Origin: Phormidium tanganyikae FI6-MK23
Lineage (GTDB): Bacteria > Cyanobacteriota > Cyanobacteriia > Leptolyngbyales > Leptolyngbyaceae
Direction: 5' to 3'
DNA: 58,595 nucleotides
Assembly (NCBI GenBank): GCA_019359175.1
Contig: JAHHHU010000025.1
Coordinates: 1-58,595, forward strand
Below the pieces are notes generated by a model. It searched no databases. It worked only from the letters and a program-made list of their open reading frames with translations, and had not been told where the DNA came from. The translations under genes were made by a program, and so were the position numbers. Of this stretch, positions 1 to 8,747 are shown one piece after another (positions within the stretch are counted from its first letter, which is position 1; the number at the start of each line of letters is the position of its first letter).

Positions 1-78
1 CAGGTAAAGGGAATTAGTCGAGGGGACAGTGTATCTCAAGCAGCATTCATCAATGAGATCTTTGGAGTTACTGCTTAA
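1..78 (+). CDS. 3' end of an unidentified protein (partial)
   Basis: Frame 1 is open from the window edge to a TAA at 76-78 and encodes 25 residues ending in FINEIFGVTA. The residues look like ordinary protein, and a strong terminator follows at 242-277, which supports a real gene end. The fragment is too short for me to recognise the family. The start and most of the gene lie outside the window. Confidence 0.5.
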   Translation, partial: QVKGISRGDSVSQAAFINEIFGVTA

Positions 79-134
79 GAAATACGAACGAGACCAGTTT
101 GTTTGTCACTTTAAAATCTTTGCGACATAACCAT

Positions 135-171
135 TCAAAGTCCCCCATTCTGGGGGACTTAGGGGGCTTCC
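135..171. repeat. Dispersed palindromic repeat, copy A
   Basis: The core is TCCCCCATTCTGGGGGA, with AAAG on one side and CTTAGGGGGC on the other. It belongs to the family found at seven other places in this window (6679, 8200, 49331, 49451, 49598, 50128, 50235). The right flank resembles the GAAGC-type tail of copies B, C and E. It lies in the gap between the partial gene and the terminator at 242-277. Confidence 0.85.
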
Positions 172-241
172 CGGAGTCACAACCGAAGCGAACCACTTTT
201 ATCGAACTCACGTTGACTCGGCTACCGTATAGCTCAGTCAT

Positions 242-277
242 AAAAAAGCCGATCGTAGTTCTACGGTCGGCTTTTTT
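242..277 (+). terminator. Strong bidirectional rho-independent terminator
   Basis: A 17-bp stem (AAAAAAGCCGATCGTAG pairing with CTACGGTCGGCTTTTTT, one G-T wobble) closes on a 2-base turn and has T runs in both directions. It lies between the plus-strand gene ending at 78 and the minus-strand operon ending at 293, so it probably terminates both transcripts. Confidence 0.9.
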
Positions 278-292
278 CGCATCAAGATTCAA

Positions 293-1018
293 TCAAGTAG
301 TCTCTTCGCTGATCAACTGCATTAAATGACAGTTGCGTAACAGTTCCGCACTCTCTGGCATCAAATAATCCTGAAGCTTATAAACCGCTTGCAGCACCGC
401 CAACTCGCGTCCGTACTCACGCTGTACCGTCGCGATCGTCGATTCGTGCCCGATTCGCTCCAATTTCAGTAAGTGCAGTGCCATGTTGATATTCGATAGC
501 GGATTGCGAAGCTCTTGATAGAAATGATTTAGCAACCCGTCGCGCGTCCCGGAAATCTGCGGCGAATCTGCGCCAGACGGTTCTACAACACTTTCAGTCT
601 TTTCTGATTTAGCTGGCTCAACTTTTTGTAGATAGCGTTCTGCCATCGCTGCGTATTTTGCCAATCGACCTGATACCGCTCCCAACAAATCCGTCGCGGT
701 GCAAGGCTTGGTCAAATAATCGTCTGCGCCGAGTTCCATACCCTGTCGCTGATCAGATTTGGTGCTGCGGGCAGAAAGGAAAATGAACGGAATGCCAGCG
801 GTATCAGGCGACTTGCGGAGTTGGGCGAGGACGGAGAAACCATCGAGTTCCGGCATCGTCACGTCACACAGGATCAGATCCGGATGGTGTTCGTGTGCCA
901 GTTTCACCCCAATGTCACCATTTTCTCCACCAATACCATGAAAGCCTTCAGCTTCTAGTAAATCCAAGATCGACTCTCGAACCGTTTGTTCGTCTTCAAT
1001 AACAAGGATTGTTTTCAT
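293..1018 (-). CDS. Response regulator with a degenerate HisKA-like tail
   Basis: This 241-aa protein has an N-terminal receiver domain (about residues 1-120). The acidic pair ED follows ILVI, the phosphorylatable Asp sits in LCDVTMPELDG, and the conserved Lys is in LTKPC. After a charged linker (about 130-155) comes a helical segment containing NHFYQELRNPLSNI. It resembles a histidine-kinase H-box, but Gln stands where the phospho-His should be, and no ATPase domain follows. The start ATG overlaps the end of the upstream kinase gene by 23 bases, which suggests translational coupling. I infer that it is the output or scaffold of this phosphorelay and dimerises through the His-less helices. 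No DNA-binding domain is visible. Confidence 0.88.
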   Translation of the reverse strand: MKTILVIEDEQTVRESILDLLEAEGFHGIGGENGDIGVKLAHEHHPDLILCDVTMPELDGFSVLAQLRKSPDTAGIPFIFLSARSTKSDQRQGMELGADDYLTKPCTATDLLGAVSGRLAKYAAMAERYLQKVEPAKSEKTESVVEPSGADSPQISGTRDGLLNHFYQELRNPLSNINMALHLLKLERIGHESTIATVQREYGRELAVLQAVYKLQDYLMPESAELLRNCHLMQLISEETT

Positions 1019-2138
1019 GCGCGGACTGCCTGTTTAACGGTAGCGTGACAGTAAACAGAGTTCCCTCGTTTTCATCACTTTCGACAGTGATAGTGCCACC
1101 GTGTAGATCGACACACTGCTTGACGATCGATAATCCCAATCCTGTGCCCGGAATCGCCTTGACATTACTAGCACGATGAAATGACTGGAACAAGCTCACT
1201 TGATCCGCTTTTGGAATTCCGATCCCGTGATCTTGAATCCGAAAAATCGCGCTCCGATCGCTTAAATTCAGTTTAAATTCGATCGGATCACCGCTCGGCG
1301 AATATTTCACCGCATTTGATAACAAATTGGTGAGAATGTGGCGTAGCAGGCGTTCATCCACCCAAGGCAAGGGAGCGGAATCGCTGGTGCAAGTTTGACG
1401 AAATGAAAATGCGATCGGGCTTTTTCGCTTACCTGTTAGGTGAAATTCATCGACTAGCTCTTTGCAGAATCGAGCAACATCGATCGGATGCGGGCTAAAT
1501 TGCAGCTTTCCCGCTTCGGTTTCTCCAACGGTTAACACATCCGATAGAAGCTCATTCATTCGTTTTACAGAACCTTGAATTCGTCCGAGATAAATCTCTT
1601 TCTTTTGGTCTGTAATTTGAGTTCCGTAACGTTGAAGAAGTTCAGTTGAAAACAGAATCGTGTTTAGCGGATTGCGGAACTCATGAGAAACTACTGACAC
1701 AAAACGTGATTTTAATTCGTTGATTTCTTTCTCTTTTTCAAGCGCAGCTTGAATTAAAGCTTCTGCTTTGTGACGCGACAAAGCAATCTCGATCATTGTG
1801 ATTAATTCTCGATCTTCAAACGGTTTTAAAATGTAGCCAAATGGCTGTGTTCTCTTCGCACGAGATAACGTATTCTCGTCGGCGTGAGCAGTTAAGAAGA
1901 TTACAGGAAGTTGCCACATTTGGCGAATTTGTTCAGCCGTTTCGACCCCATCCATTTCGCCCCGTAATCGAATGTCCATCAGCACTAAATCAGGCTGTAA
2001 AACAGCTGTATCGCTCAATGCTTCTTCTGCATTGGTTGCGATCGAAACGACTTGGTATCCTGCATTTTGTAGGCTGATTTGGATATCCAAAGCGATAATA
2101 CTTTCATCTTCAACAATGAGTACCCTAGCAGTAGACAT
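996..2138 (-). CDS. Receiver-histidine kinase hybrid (REC-HisKA-HATPase)
   Basis: This 380-aa soluble kinase has a receiver domain at about residues 1-120 (Asp in LVLMDIRLRGEMDG, Lys in LKPFED). The HisKA domain at about 145-210 has an intact H-box, SHEFRNPLNTI. The HATPase domain at about 255-370 shows an N box (LLSNAVKYSP), a G1 box (DHGIGIP) and a G2 box (GTGLGLSIVK). An N-terminal receiver with no membrane segments suggests it takes phosphate from an upstream partner. It lies 14 bases after the multi-PAS kinase and overlaps the next regulator gene, so the three form one operon. The stimulus is unknown. Confidence 0.92.
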   Translation of the reverse strand: MSTARVLIVEDESIIALDIQISLQNAGYQVVSIATNAEEALSDTAVLQPDLVLMDIRLRGEMDGVETAEQIRQMWQLPVIFLTAHADENTLSRAKRTQPFGYILKPFEDRELITMIEIALSRHKAEALIQAALEKEKEINELKSRFVSVVSHEFRNPLNTILFSTELLQRYGTQITDQKKEIYLGRIQGSVKRMNELLSDVLTVGETEAGKLQFSPHPIDVARFCKELVDEFHLTGKRKSPIAFSFRQTCTSDSAPLPWVDERLLRHILTNLLSNAVKYSPSGDPIEFKLNLSDRSAIFRIQDHGIGIPKADQVSLFQSFHRASNVKAIPGTGLGLSIVKQCVDLHGGTITVESDENEGTLFTVTLPLNRQSAHENNPCY

Positions 2139-2152
2139 AAATTAAACCCTGA

Positions 2153-5116
2153 CTAAACCCTGAGCTTTTGTTCTGTAAAAGAGATCGTAAATTGAACACC
2201 GGATTCGCTACTGAGGGCTATCTCCCCTCGTAACTGACGAATTAGGGTACAAACTAGCTGCAAACCAAGAGATTTGGTATTACGGAAATCGAGATCTGGG
2301 GGAAAGCCGGAGCCACTATCGCGTACGATCAATTGATAGCGGGTGAACTCATTGGATTCGCTGGGAGAATCTTCTTGAGCGTGAAGGTCGATGTAAATTT
2401 CACCTGTTTCGCCTGGGGGAAAGGCATACTTCAGCGAATTAGAAACAAGTTCGTTAATGATCAAGCCACAAGGGATTGCGGTATCGATGCTCAATCTCAC
2501 ATCCTGAACATTTAGGTGCAGTTGAATTGATCGAGAATTTGCTGAATACGATCGGAATAGAGCCGTTGTTAAGCTATGAATATACTCTGAAAAGTTCGTT
2601 TTTGCGAGATCCTCGGACTGGTAGAGCTTTTCATGAATTAATGCCATCGCACTTACACGATTTTGGCTTTCCTTAAATACCTCGATAATCCGCTTATCTT
2701 GAATGTAACCTGCTTGTAATTTGAGTAGGCTCGAAACTACTTGTAAGTTATTTTTTACACGGTGGTGAATCTCTTTTAGCATCACTTCTTTTTCTTGAAG
2801 CGAGGCACGAATTTGATCTTCTGCCCACTTACGATCACTAATATCCACGACTGAGCCAATGACCTCGACCGATTGATCATTTAACAGTTTCATGCTATCT
2901 CGCAACCATCGGTAAGAGCCGTCATAATGTAAAAATCGATACTCGCAAGTAACTTCGCCGACTTCGGGCAAATGATCGAGATGCTCCAACACGATCGACA
3001 AATCTTCTGGGTGAATGTGATCGATCCAAAAATGTGGATCTTTGAGATATTGCCAAATCTCATAGCCGAGTTGTTGAGTGATATTTTCGCTTACGAATGT
3101 ACACGCTCGATTGCGATTCGGCTGGCAAGTGTAAATCACCGAAGGGCTCGAAGAAAGAAGATACTTCAACCGAGCTTGAGTCGCAATTAACGCTTTTTCT
3201 GACCATTTGCGATCGGTAATATCGCGCTGCACTGCGACGAAATGAGTGATGATCCCTCGCGTATTTGTAATCGGCACTACGTTCAAATCGACCCAATATT
3301 CTGAGCCATCTTTGCGATAGTTCACTAGTTCAATTTGAACCGATCGCCCTTCGCTCATAGCGATTCGCACTTTGGCAAGCAGAGCGCGATCGGTCTTTTC
3401 ACCCTGCAAAATCCGGGGCGTTTTGCCGATCGCTTGTTCTACGCTGTAGCCTGACATTTGAACAAAAGCAGCATTCACATAGCCGATGATCGGATTATCG
3501 AGATCAGCATTGGTAATGATCACAGCGTCGTTTCCATTCACGACGACAGATTCAAAGAGTTTCAGGCGGTCTTCTGCTTGGGCGCGTTCTTCTTGTGCCC
3601 GAACTTTTTGCAGCACGATCGACAAGTAATCTGCGAGTTCTTGAATCATCTCGGCTTCGCACGTTGTCCAGCGCTTCGGGTAAGGCGCATTGAGGGCAAG
3701 AATGCCGATTTGGTTAGCGGAATGCTGCACCGGGATCATTGCGATCGCGCGAGTTCTGCGCCTCAACATATCTGCCGCCATTAGTGCGAATGTGGGTTCT
3801 TGCAAAACATCTTCGACGATCGTAAGATTTCGCTGCCGAACCAGCTCGAAATATTGTGGAGTCAGGTAAAGCCCTTCGACAATGCCTTGCATTGTGGGCA
3901 TATCTGGGGGCTGAACGGAGTAGATTGTATTAAATTGCCGATTATCGATCACGCCGTACAGCACCCGAACATCCGCGAATTGCTGTGCAGTTTTATCGAT
4001 CGCGAGCTTGATCAAGTCATTGACCGAAAGCCCAGCGGTTACGCCTTGCGAAATTTGATTCAAGATCTGCAAACAAACTTGCTTTTCGCGCAAACTTTGC
4101 TCAATCAATCTGCGTTGAGCGACTTCTTTTTGTAATTTTGCATTTGCGGCTTTGAGCTCTACCGTTCTTAGCTCAACCCGAATCGCCAAATCTTGCTTGG
4201 TTTGCTGTAGCTCGATTTCGGCTTGACGCTGCGCTGTGACATCCGTTGCAACGCCGATCAGTCCGATAATTTCGCCTTCGCTGTTCCGCATTGGGGTGGC
4301 GCGATTGTCGTAGAAAACGCCGCCGAATTCCAGAATAGAGCGATGTTCTTCGCCTCGGAGAACCCGATCGATGCCTCGAATGATTGCCGGATAGTCGCGG
4401 TAAAACTCATAAGCCGACTGCCCGACGAGCGCACCCGCTTTAAATCCAAGAATTTCAAGCCCTTTCCCTTCGGACAATGTGTAAACGCCGTTTTGATCGA
4501 TCGCGTAAAGAATCGTGGGCGTATTCGTGACAACGGTGCGTAACAGCTTTTCGCTTGCGGCAAGACTTCTCTGGGCGCGGGTTTGCTCTGTAATATCGCG
4601 AATGCTGATGACTCGTCCGCTAATCTCGTCCTCAATCCGCAGCGGTTTTGAGAACCGTTCTAAGATCCGTCCGTCTTTCATCTGAAAAACGTTGTGACCT
4701 TCGATCGCAGGCTGTTCGATTTCGCGTTGGACTTGTTGCTGTAATTGGTTTGGCTCAACGAGTATCTGAGTCATGATCTGCATTAAATCTGCACCTTCGC
4801 TCGGTACAGACTGCTCAACGTTCCACTGGTGGCGAAATTCTTGATTGATGCAGAGAATCTTGTGTTGGTGATCGATCGCTAAAATTCCATCTGCGGCGGA
4901 CTCGATCGTTCTTTGAAGCAGCAGTTGGTTTTTTTCTGCTTGCTGCCGTGCTGCGCGTTCTTGCTGGAGTTCTTGCTGAAGGGCGATTACCGTTGACTCT
5001 AGTTCTGAAAATGCGGATTGCAGTCGAGACGCTTTCGTCAGATCGCAATCACACCGATACCGACTGAGAAGGGTTTGAAGCTGAACTAAACTGGATGGCG
5101 CGTCAATCTGTTGCAT
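2153..5116 (-). CDS. Multi-sensor histidine kinase, PAS-PAS-GAF-PAS-PAS-HisKA_2-HATPase
   Basis: This 987-aa soluble kinase is the first gene of a three-gene phosphorelay operon. A short coiled coil (about 40-65) is followed by PAS domains at about 65-180 and 190-300, a GAF domain at about 350-505 introduced by a helix, and PAS domains at about 515-640 and 650-765. The third PAS contains GKTPRILQGEKTD, the region that carries the flavin-binding Cys in LOV domains, but no Cys is present. The transmitter is the HisKA_2 type (EIHHRVKNNLQVVSSLLKLQ) with a C-terminal HATPase (NELVSNSLKYAF, DSGSGFP). No membrane helix is seen, so sensing is cytoplasmic. The ligands are unknown. Confidence 0.9.
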   Translation of the reverse strand: MQQIDAPSSLVQLQTLLSRYRCDCDLTKASRLQSAFSELESTVIALQQELQQERAARQQAEKNQLLLQRTIESAADGILAIDHQHKILCINQEFRHQWNVEQSVPSEGADLMQIMTQILVEPNQLQQQVQREIEQPAIEGHNVFQMKDGRILERFSKPLRIEDEISGRVISIRDITEQTRAQRSLAASEKLLRTVVTNTPTILYAIDQNGVYTLSEGKGLEILGFKAGALVGQSAYEFYRDYPAIIRGIDRVLRGEEHRSILEFGGVFYDNRATPMRNSEGEIIGLIGVATDVTAQRQAEIELQQTKQDLAIRVELRTVELKAANAKLQKEVAQRRLIEQSLREKQVCLQILNQISQGVTAGLSVNDLIKLAIDKTAQQFADVRVLYGVIDNRQFNTIYSVQPPDMPTMQGIVEGLYLTPQYFELVRQRNLTIVEDVLQEPTFALMAADMLRRRTRAIAMIPVQHSANQIGILALNAPYPKRWTTCEAEMIQELADYLSIVLQKVRAQEERAQAEDRLKLFESVVVNGNDAVIITNADLDNPIIGYVNAAFVQMSGYSVEQAIGKTPRILQGEKTDRALLAKVRIAMSEGRSVQIELVNYRKDGSEYWVDLNVVPITNTRGIITHFVAVQRDITDRKWSEKALIATQARLKYLLSSSPSVIYTCQPNRNRACTFVSENITQQLGYEIWQYLKDPHFWIDHIHPEDLSIVLEHLDHLPEVGEVTCEYRFLHYDGSYRWLRDSMKLLNDQSVEVIGSVVDISDRKWAEDQIRASLQEKEVMLKEIHHRVKNNLQVVSSLLKLQAGYIQDKRIIEVFKESQNRVSAMALIHEKLYQSEDLAKTNFSEYIHSLTTALFRSYSANSRSIQLHLNVQDVRLSIDTAIPCGLIINELVSNSLKYAFPPGETGEIYIDLHAQEDSPSESNEFTRYQLIVRDSGSGFPPDLDFRNTKSLGLQLVCTLIRQLRGEIALSSESGVQFTISFTEQKLRV

Positions 5117-5340
5117 CGATCGTCAGAAGAATAAAAAAAGGAAAAGAAGAATTCAGAAGCCGAATTTATCTACCTATGTAGGGTCTTCGAGCCTCCATCA
5201 TTCTCCTTTTGCCTTTCGCCTTGAACATAAGCGCATTATTCCCTAGATAATAGGATGTGAACCGAAATTTTCCATCAATTTCTCGTTATTTTCCACTAGG
5301 ATTCAATTCAATTTCTGTGCCGTCTGCCTTATATTTTCGG

Positions 5341-6636
5341 ATGCAAACTGTTCTTCAAACACTCAAATCCGCGATCGCGCCCGTACAGATACGGACGTGG
5401 GATGCCCTGCCCGAATTTCAACAAGCACAACTCAACCGATCGCTGATTCACGCCGATCGCGTCGTTTGGGTGTCTCCGTCTACGATCGAGGAATTGAGCG
5501 AGATCGTGTCCTGTGCTCATTGCAATCAATGGCGAATTCTTCCTTGTGGTCATGCGAGTAAATTGCATTGGGGTGGAACTGTTGATTCCATCACGCTGGT
5601 CGTGAGTACGGAAAAGCTCGATCGCTTGATCGAACACGCGCAAGGGGATCTAACTGTGACGGCTGAGGCGGGAATTTCGTTTGCCGAGTTGCAAGCGACG
5701 GTCGGACGAGCGGGACAATTTTGCGCGATCGATCCGATATTTAGAGATCGCGCGACGTTGGGCGGCGTGATTGCGACTGCGGATACGGGATCGTTAAGAC
5801 ATCGATACAACAGTATTCGCGATATGCTGCTGGGCGTTACGTTTGTTCGCTATGACGGGGAGATTGTCAAAGCGGGCGGACGAGTGGTGAAGAATGTTGC
5901 GGGCTACGATTTGATGAAATTGCTCACCGGATCGTATGGAACCTTGGGGATTTTGGCACAGGCAACGCTGCGAGTGTATCCGATTCCGCCTGTTTCTCGA
6001 TCGATCATTCTCAGCGGCGATCCAACTGCATTAGAACAAGCGACACAAACGCTATTAAGTTCAGCATTAACGCCCGTAAGTGTTGATCTACTCTCAAACT
6101 CAATCACAGAAGCATTGGGATTTACAAGCGATCTCAGTTTAGTGGTTCGATTCCAAAGCATTGCTGAAAGTGTTGATCAACAGATTGAGAGACTAGCAGA
6201 AGTTGGGAAAACGCTCGGCTTAACCACTTTTGATCCGGCGGACTCCGATCTATGGCAGCGCTTTACAGATCAAATCAATTCATCTGCCCAAAGTGACTCG
6301 ATCGTTTGCAAAATAGGAGTAAAGCCATCTGAAGCCGTTTCAGTTCTCACTCAGATTTCTGCACTTTTACCGACTGCGGAAATTTTGATTCATGCTGGAA
6401 GTGGGATTGGGCGACTGAGCGTCAAAAATGTTCGATCGACTCAACTTTTACAGGCTCGATCGCTTTGTGAAGCATCAGGCGGATATTTATCTGTTTTGCA
6501 AGCCTCGATCGAATTCAAACAACAGCTTGAAGTGTGGGGCTATTCTGGCAATGCGCTCGACTTGATGAAACGTATCAAAGCTCAATTTGATCCTCAAACT
6601 CTTTTTAGTCCTCACCGTTTTGTAGGCGGAATTTAA
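5341..6636 (+). CDS. glcE: Glycolate dehydrogenase FAD-binding subunit GlcE
   Basis: GlcE is an FAD subunit of the glycolate dehydrogenase that oxidises glycolate to glyoxylate in the C2 photorespiratory cycle. The 431-aa product shows the FAD_binding_4 pattern: LPCGHASKLHWGG, then DPIFRDRATLGGVIATADTG, then GGRVVKNVAGYDLMKLLTGS. It ends in FDPQTLFSPHRF, typical of this family. I chose the ATG at 5341. A longer reading from a GTG at 5257 would add 28 residues of low-complexity sequence not expected in the family. The gene diverges from the kinase operon and is followed by glcF, with only a palindromic repeat in between. Confidence 0.9.
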   Translation: MQTVLQTLKSAIAPVQIRTWDALPEFQQAQLNRSLIHADRVVWVSPSTIEELSEIVSCAHCNQWRILPCGHASKLHWGGTVDSITLVVSTEKLDRLIEHAQGDLTVTAEAGISFAELQATVGRAGQFCAIDPIFRDRATLGGVIATADTGSLRHRYNSIRDMLLGVTFVRYDGEIVKAGGRVVKNVAGYDLMKLLTGSYGTLGILAQATLRVYPIPPVSRSIILSGDPTALEQATQTLLSSALTPVSVDLLSNSITEALGFTSDLSLVVRFQSIAESVDQQIERLAEVGKTLGLTTFDPADSDLWQRFTDQINSSAQSDSIVCKIGVKPSEAVSVLTQISALLPTAEILIHAGSGIGRLSVKNVRSTQLLQARSLCEASGGYLSVLQASIEFKQQLEVWGYSGNALDLMKRIKAQFDPQTLFSPHRFVGGI

Positions 6637-6678
6637 TGTGGATTCATAGATTTCTCTGATTCAGTTACAGCCTTGGGA

Positions 6679-6717
6679 AGCCCCCTAAATCCCCCATTCT
6701 GGGGGATTTAGGGGGCT
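6679..6717. repeat. Dispersed palindromic repeat, copy B (perfect 18-bp arms)
   Basis: This is a perfect inverted repeat: AGCCCCCTAAATCCCCCA, a 3-base TTC loop, and the exact complement. The tail GAAGCCG...AACGTAGC follows, as in copies C and E. It lies between glcE and glcF, so as RNA it would form a strong hairpin inside that transcript. Confidence 0.92.
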
Positions 6718-6768
6718 GAAGCCGTCAACAACGTAGCAAAAAATTCGTCGAAATCAGGTAACTTTAGA

Positions 6769-8097
6769 ATGCCAACCTCTGATCCAACAACAAATCCAGG
6801 CTTTGATGCTCATAATCCTCCCGATTCAAAGCTGATTGATTCCTGTGTACATTGCGGCTTTTGTCTATCGACCTGTCCAAGCTACCGAGTGATCGGCAAA
6901 GAAATGGACTCACCGAGAGGACGCATTTACCTAATGGATGGCATCAATGAAGGCGAAGTTCCGCTGAATGCCGCGACGGTGCAGCATTTTGATTCGTGCT
7001 TGGGTTGTCTTGCATGTGTGACGACTTGCCCATCGGGTGTGCAATACGACAAGCTGATTTCTGCAACCCGCCCTCAGATCGAGCGCAAAGAAGCGCGATC
7101 GCTGCCCGAAAAACTACTCCGCCAATTCATTTTCTCGGTGTTCCCTTATCCGAATCGAATGCGGGCGTTATTGCGTCCCCTGGGGCTTTACCAAAAATCG
7201 GGACTCCAGAAATTAGTGCGATCGCTCGGTTTTTTGAATGCGATCGCGCCTCAACTTTCAGCAATGGAAGCGATCCTACCGGAGATTCCCGCGAAAGCCT
7301 TTACGGATACTATTCCCGCGCTGATTCCTGCACAGGGCGAAAAGCGATATCGAGTCGGAATGCTTTTGGGCTGTGTGCAGCGATTGTTCAATCCAGATGT
7401 GAATGATGCAACAGTGCGAGTGTTAACGGCGAACGGGTGTGAGGTAGTTGTTCCGCAAGTGCAGGGCTGTTGTGGCGCATTGTCGCATCACCAAGGGCAA
7501 GAAGAACAAGCGAAACAGTTTGCGCGACAAATGATCGATACCTTTGCAGAAACTGGAGTCGATGCGATTTTGATCAATGCTTCTGGATGTGGTCACACGC
7601 TCAAAGAATATGGTCATATTTTGCAAGATGATCCGAACTATCGCGACAAAGCAGAAGCTTTTGTGCATAAGGTGAAGGATGTGCAAGAATTCCTTGCTGA
7701 TGTTGGTTTAACTGCACCGCTTTCGCCGCTGCAAGATCAGCCTTTAGCCTTGGTGTATCAGGATGCGTGTCATATGTTGCATGGTCAGAAAATTAGTGTT
7801 CAGCCGCGCCAATTGTTGCGGAAGATTCCAGGGGTGAAGCTTCGGGAGCCTGTAGATGCTGCGCTTTGTTGTGGCAGTGCGGGGATTTACAACATTCTTC
7901 AGCCAGAAGTCGCGAATGAGCTAGGACGGCAGAAAGTTGAGAACTTGACGAACACAGGAGCAACCGCGATCGCTTCTGCAAACATCGGCTGCTATGTGCA
8001 AATCTCTCAGCATTTAAAGCTTCAAGGTAAATCAGTCCCAGTGCTACATCCGATGCAATTGTTAGACTATTCGATTCGCGGAATCCGGTTGGAATAG
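6769..8097 (+). CDS. glcF: Glycolate dehydrogenase iron-sulfur subunit GlcF
   Basis: This 442-aa electron-transfer subunit of glycolate dehydrogenase has two 4Fe-4S motifs, CVHCGFCLSTCP and CLGCLACVTTCP (about residues 25-85). Two cysteine-rich CCG domains follow: CEVVVPQVQGCCGALSHHQG, then DACHMLHGQ with LCCGSAGIYN. This is the usual GlcF length and order. It would pass electrons from GlcD/GlcE towards the membrane quinone pool. It follows glcE on the same strand. glcD comes next but is separated by a repeat and an ATP-grasp remnant, so the three are clustered rather than one tight operon. Confidence 0.95.
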   Translation: MPTSDPTTNPGFDAHNPPDSKLIDSCVHCGFCLSTCPSYRVIGKEMDSPRGRIYLMDGINEGEVPLNAATVQHFDSCLGCLACVTTCPSGVQYDKLISATRPQIERKEARSLPEKLLRQFIFSVFPYPNRMRALLRPLGLYQKSGLQKLVRSLGFLNAIAPQLSAMEAILPEIPAKAFTDTIPALIPAQGEKRYRVGMLLGCVQRLFNPDVNDATVRVLTANGCEVVVPQVQGCCGALSHHQGQEEQAKQFARQMIDTFAETGVDAILINASGCGHTLKEYGHILQDDPNYRDKAEAFVHKVKDVQEFLADVGLTAPLSPLQDQPLALVYQDACHMLHGQKISVQPRQLLRKIPGVKLREPVDAALCCGSAGIYNILQPEVANELGRQKVENLTNTGATAIASANIGCYVQISQHLKLQGKSVPVLHPMQLLDYSIRGIRLE

Positions 8098-8199
8098 AGA
8101 ACTAAGGATTGGGGAGCAAAGACCGTGATTTCAGATCTCCCTATCCTTCTATCCACTGTGTACACATAAGTCTCTCGGTTGGTCATGGCTGAGATCTTC

Positions 8200-8238
8200 A
8201 GCCCCCTAAATTCCCCAGAATGGGGAATTTAGGGGGCT
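8200..8238. repeat. Dispersed palindromic repeat, copy C (compensated arms)
   Basis: It has the same architecture as copy B, but both arms changed together: TTCCCC on the left is matched by GGGGAA on the right, so the 18-bp pairing around a 3-base loop is intact. The tail GAAGCCGACTGCAACGAAGC follows, as in copy E. Confidence 0.92.
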
Positions 8239-8293
8239 GAAGCCGACTGCAACGAAGCGATGAACGACTTGTGTTACACAATAGCTACTTCCA

Positions 8294-8725
8294 TCAAGTT
8301 AATAGTTCGATCAATGCTTGAGTGATTGGAAATCCGGTCTGTTGCTCAAATTTGATGAAAGACGGGTTTGGATTGGATTCGATAAAGAGATAGTCCCCTG
8401 CTGGAGTCAATCGCCAATCGATCGACATCCATTCGGCAGACAAAGATCGGGCGATCGCAATGGCTTGATGACACATCGCTTCAAGAAATACGATCGGAAT
8501 TAGTTTTGCTTCGTCATCGGAATGAAAATCTAACGCAGCACTGCAAATTTCTGCCGCATAAACTAGATTGCCAATCACATACGATCGTAGATTCGCTCCA
8601 GGAACATACTTGCGCAATGTCACCGGAGCAATCTTTAAGCTCAACTGCAAGCGCTCCGGATTCAAATGTTCTGCTGCAATCAACTGTGTTCCCGCACCGC
8701 CGTAGATGGGTTTGAATATCGTATT
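8294..8725 (-). pseudogene. 5'-truncated ATP-grasp ligase (RimK/MvdD-like) remnant
   Basis: The open frame encodes the C-terminal part of an ATP-grasp enzyme. It begins with TIFKPIYGGAGTQLIAAEHL, the ATP-binding Lys and glycine loop of the fold, and ends with FIESNPNPSFIKFEQQTG, the Mg-binding Glu/Asn strand seen in RimK- and MvdD-type peptide ligases. Immediately upstream in frame is a TAG (8726-8728), and no N-terminal half is present before glcD begins on the other strand. The first usable start would be a TTG at 8683, inside the ATP-binding loop, so I call it a decayed fragment. It could instead be a small expressed protein. Confidence 0.72.
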
Positions 8726-8747
8726 CTAAGGATAGCGTTGTACGGGA

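Noticed and set aside
135-171. Palindromic repeats as ordinary terminators
   Set aside because: The hairpins lack T runs, occur in both orientations, carry conserved tails, and occur inside glcE-glcF spacing as well as between unrelated genes.
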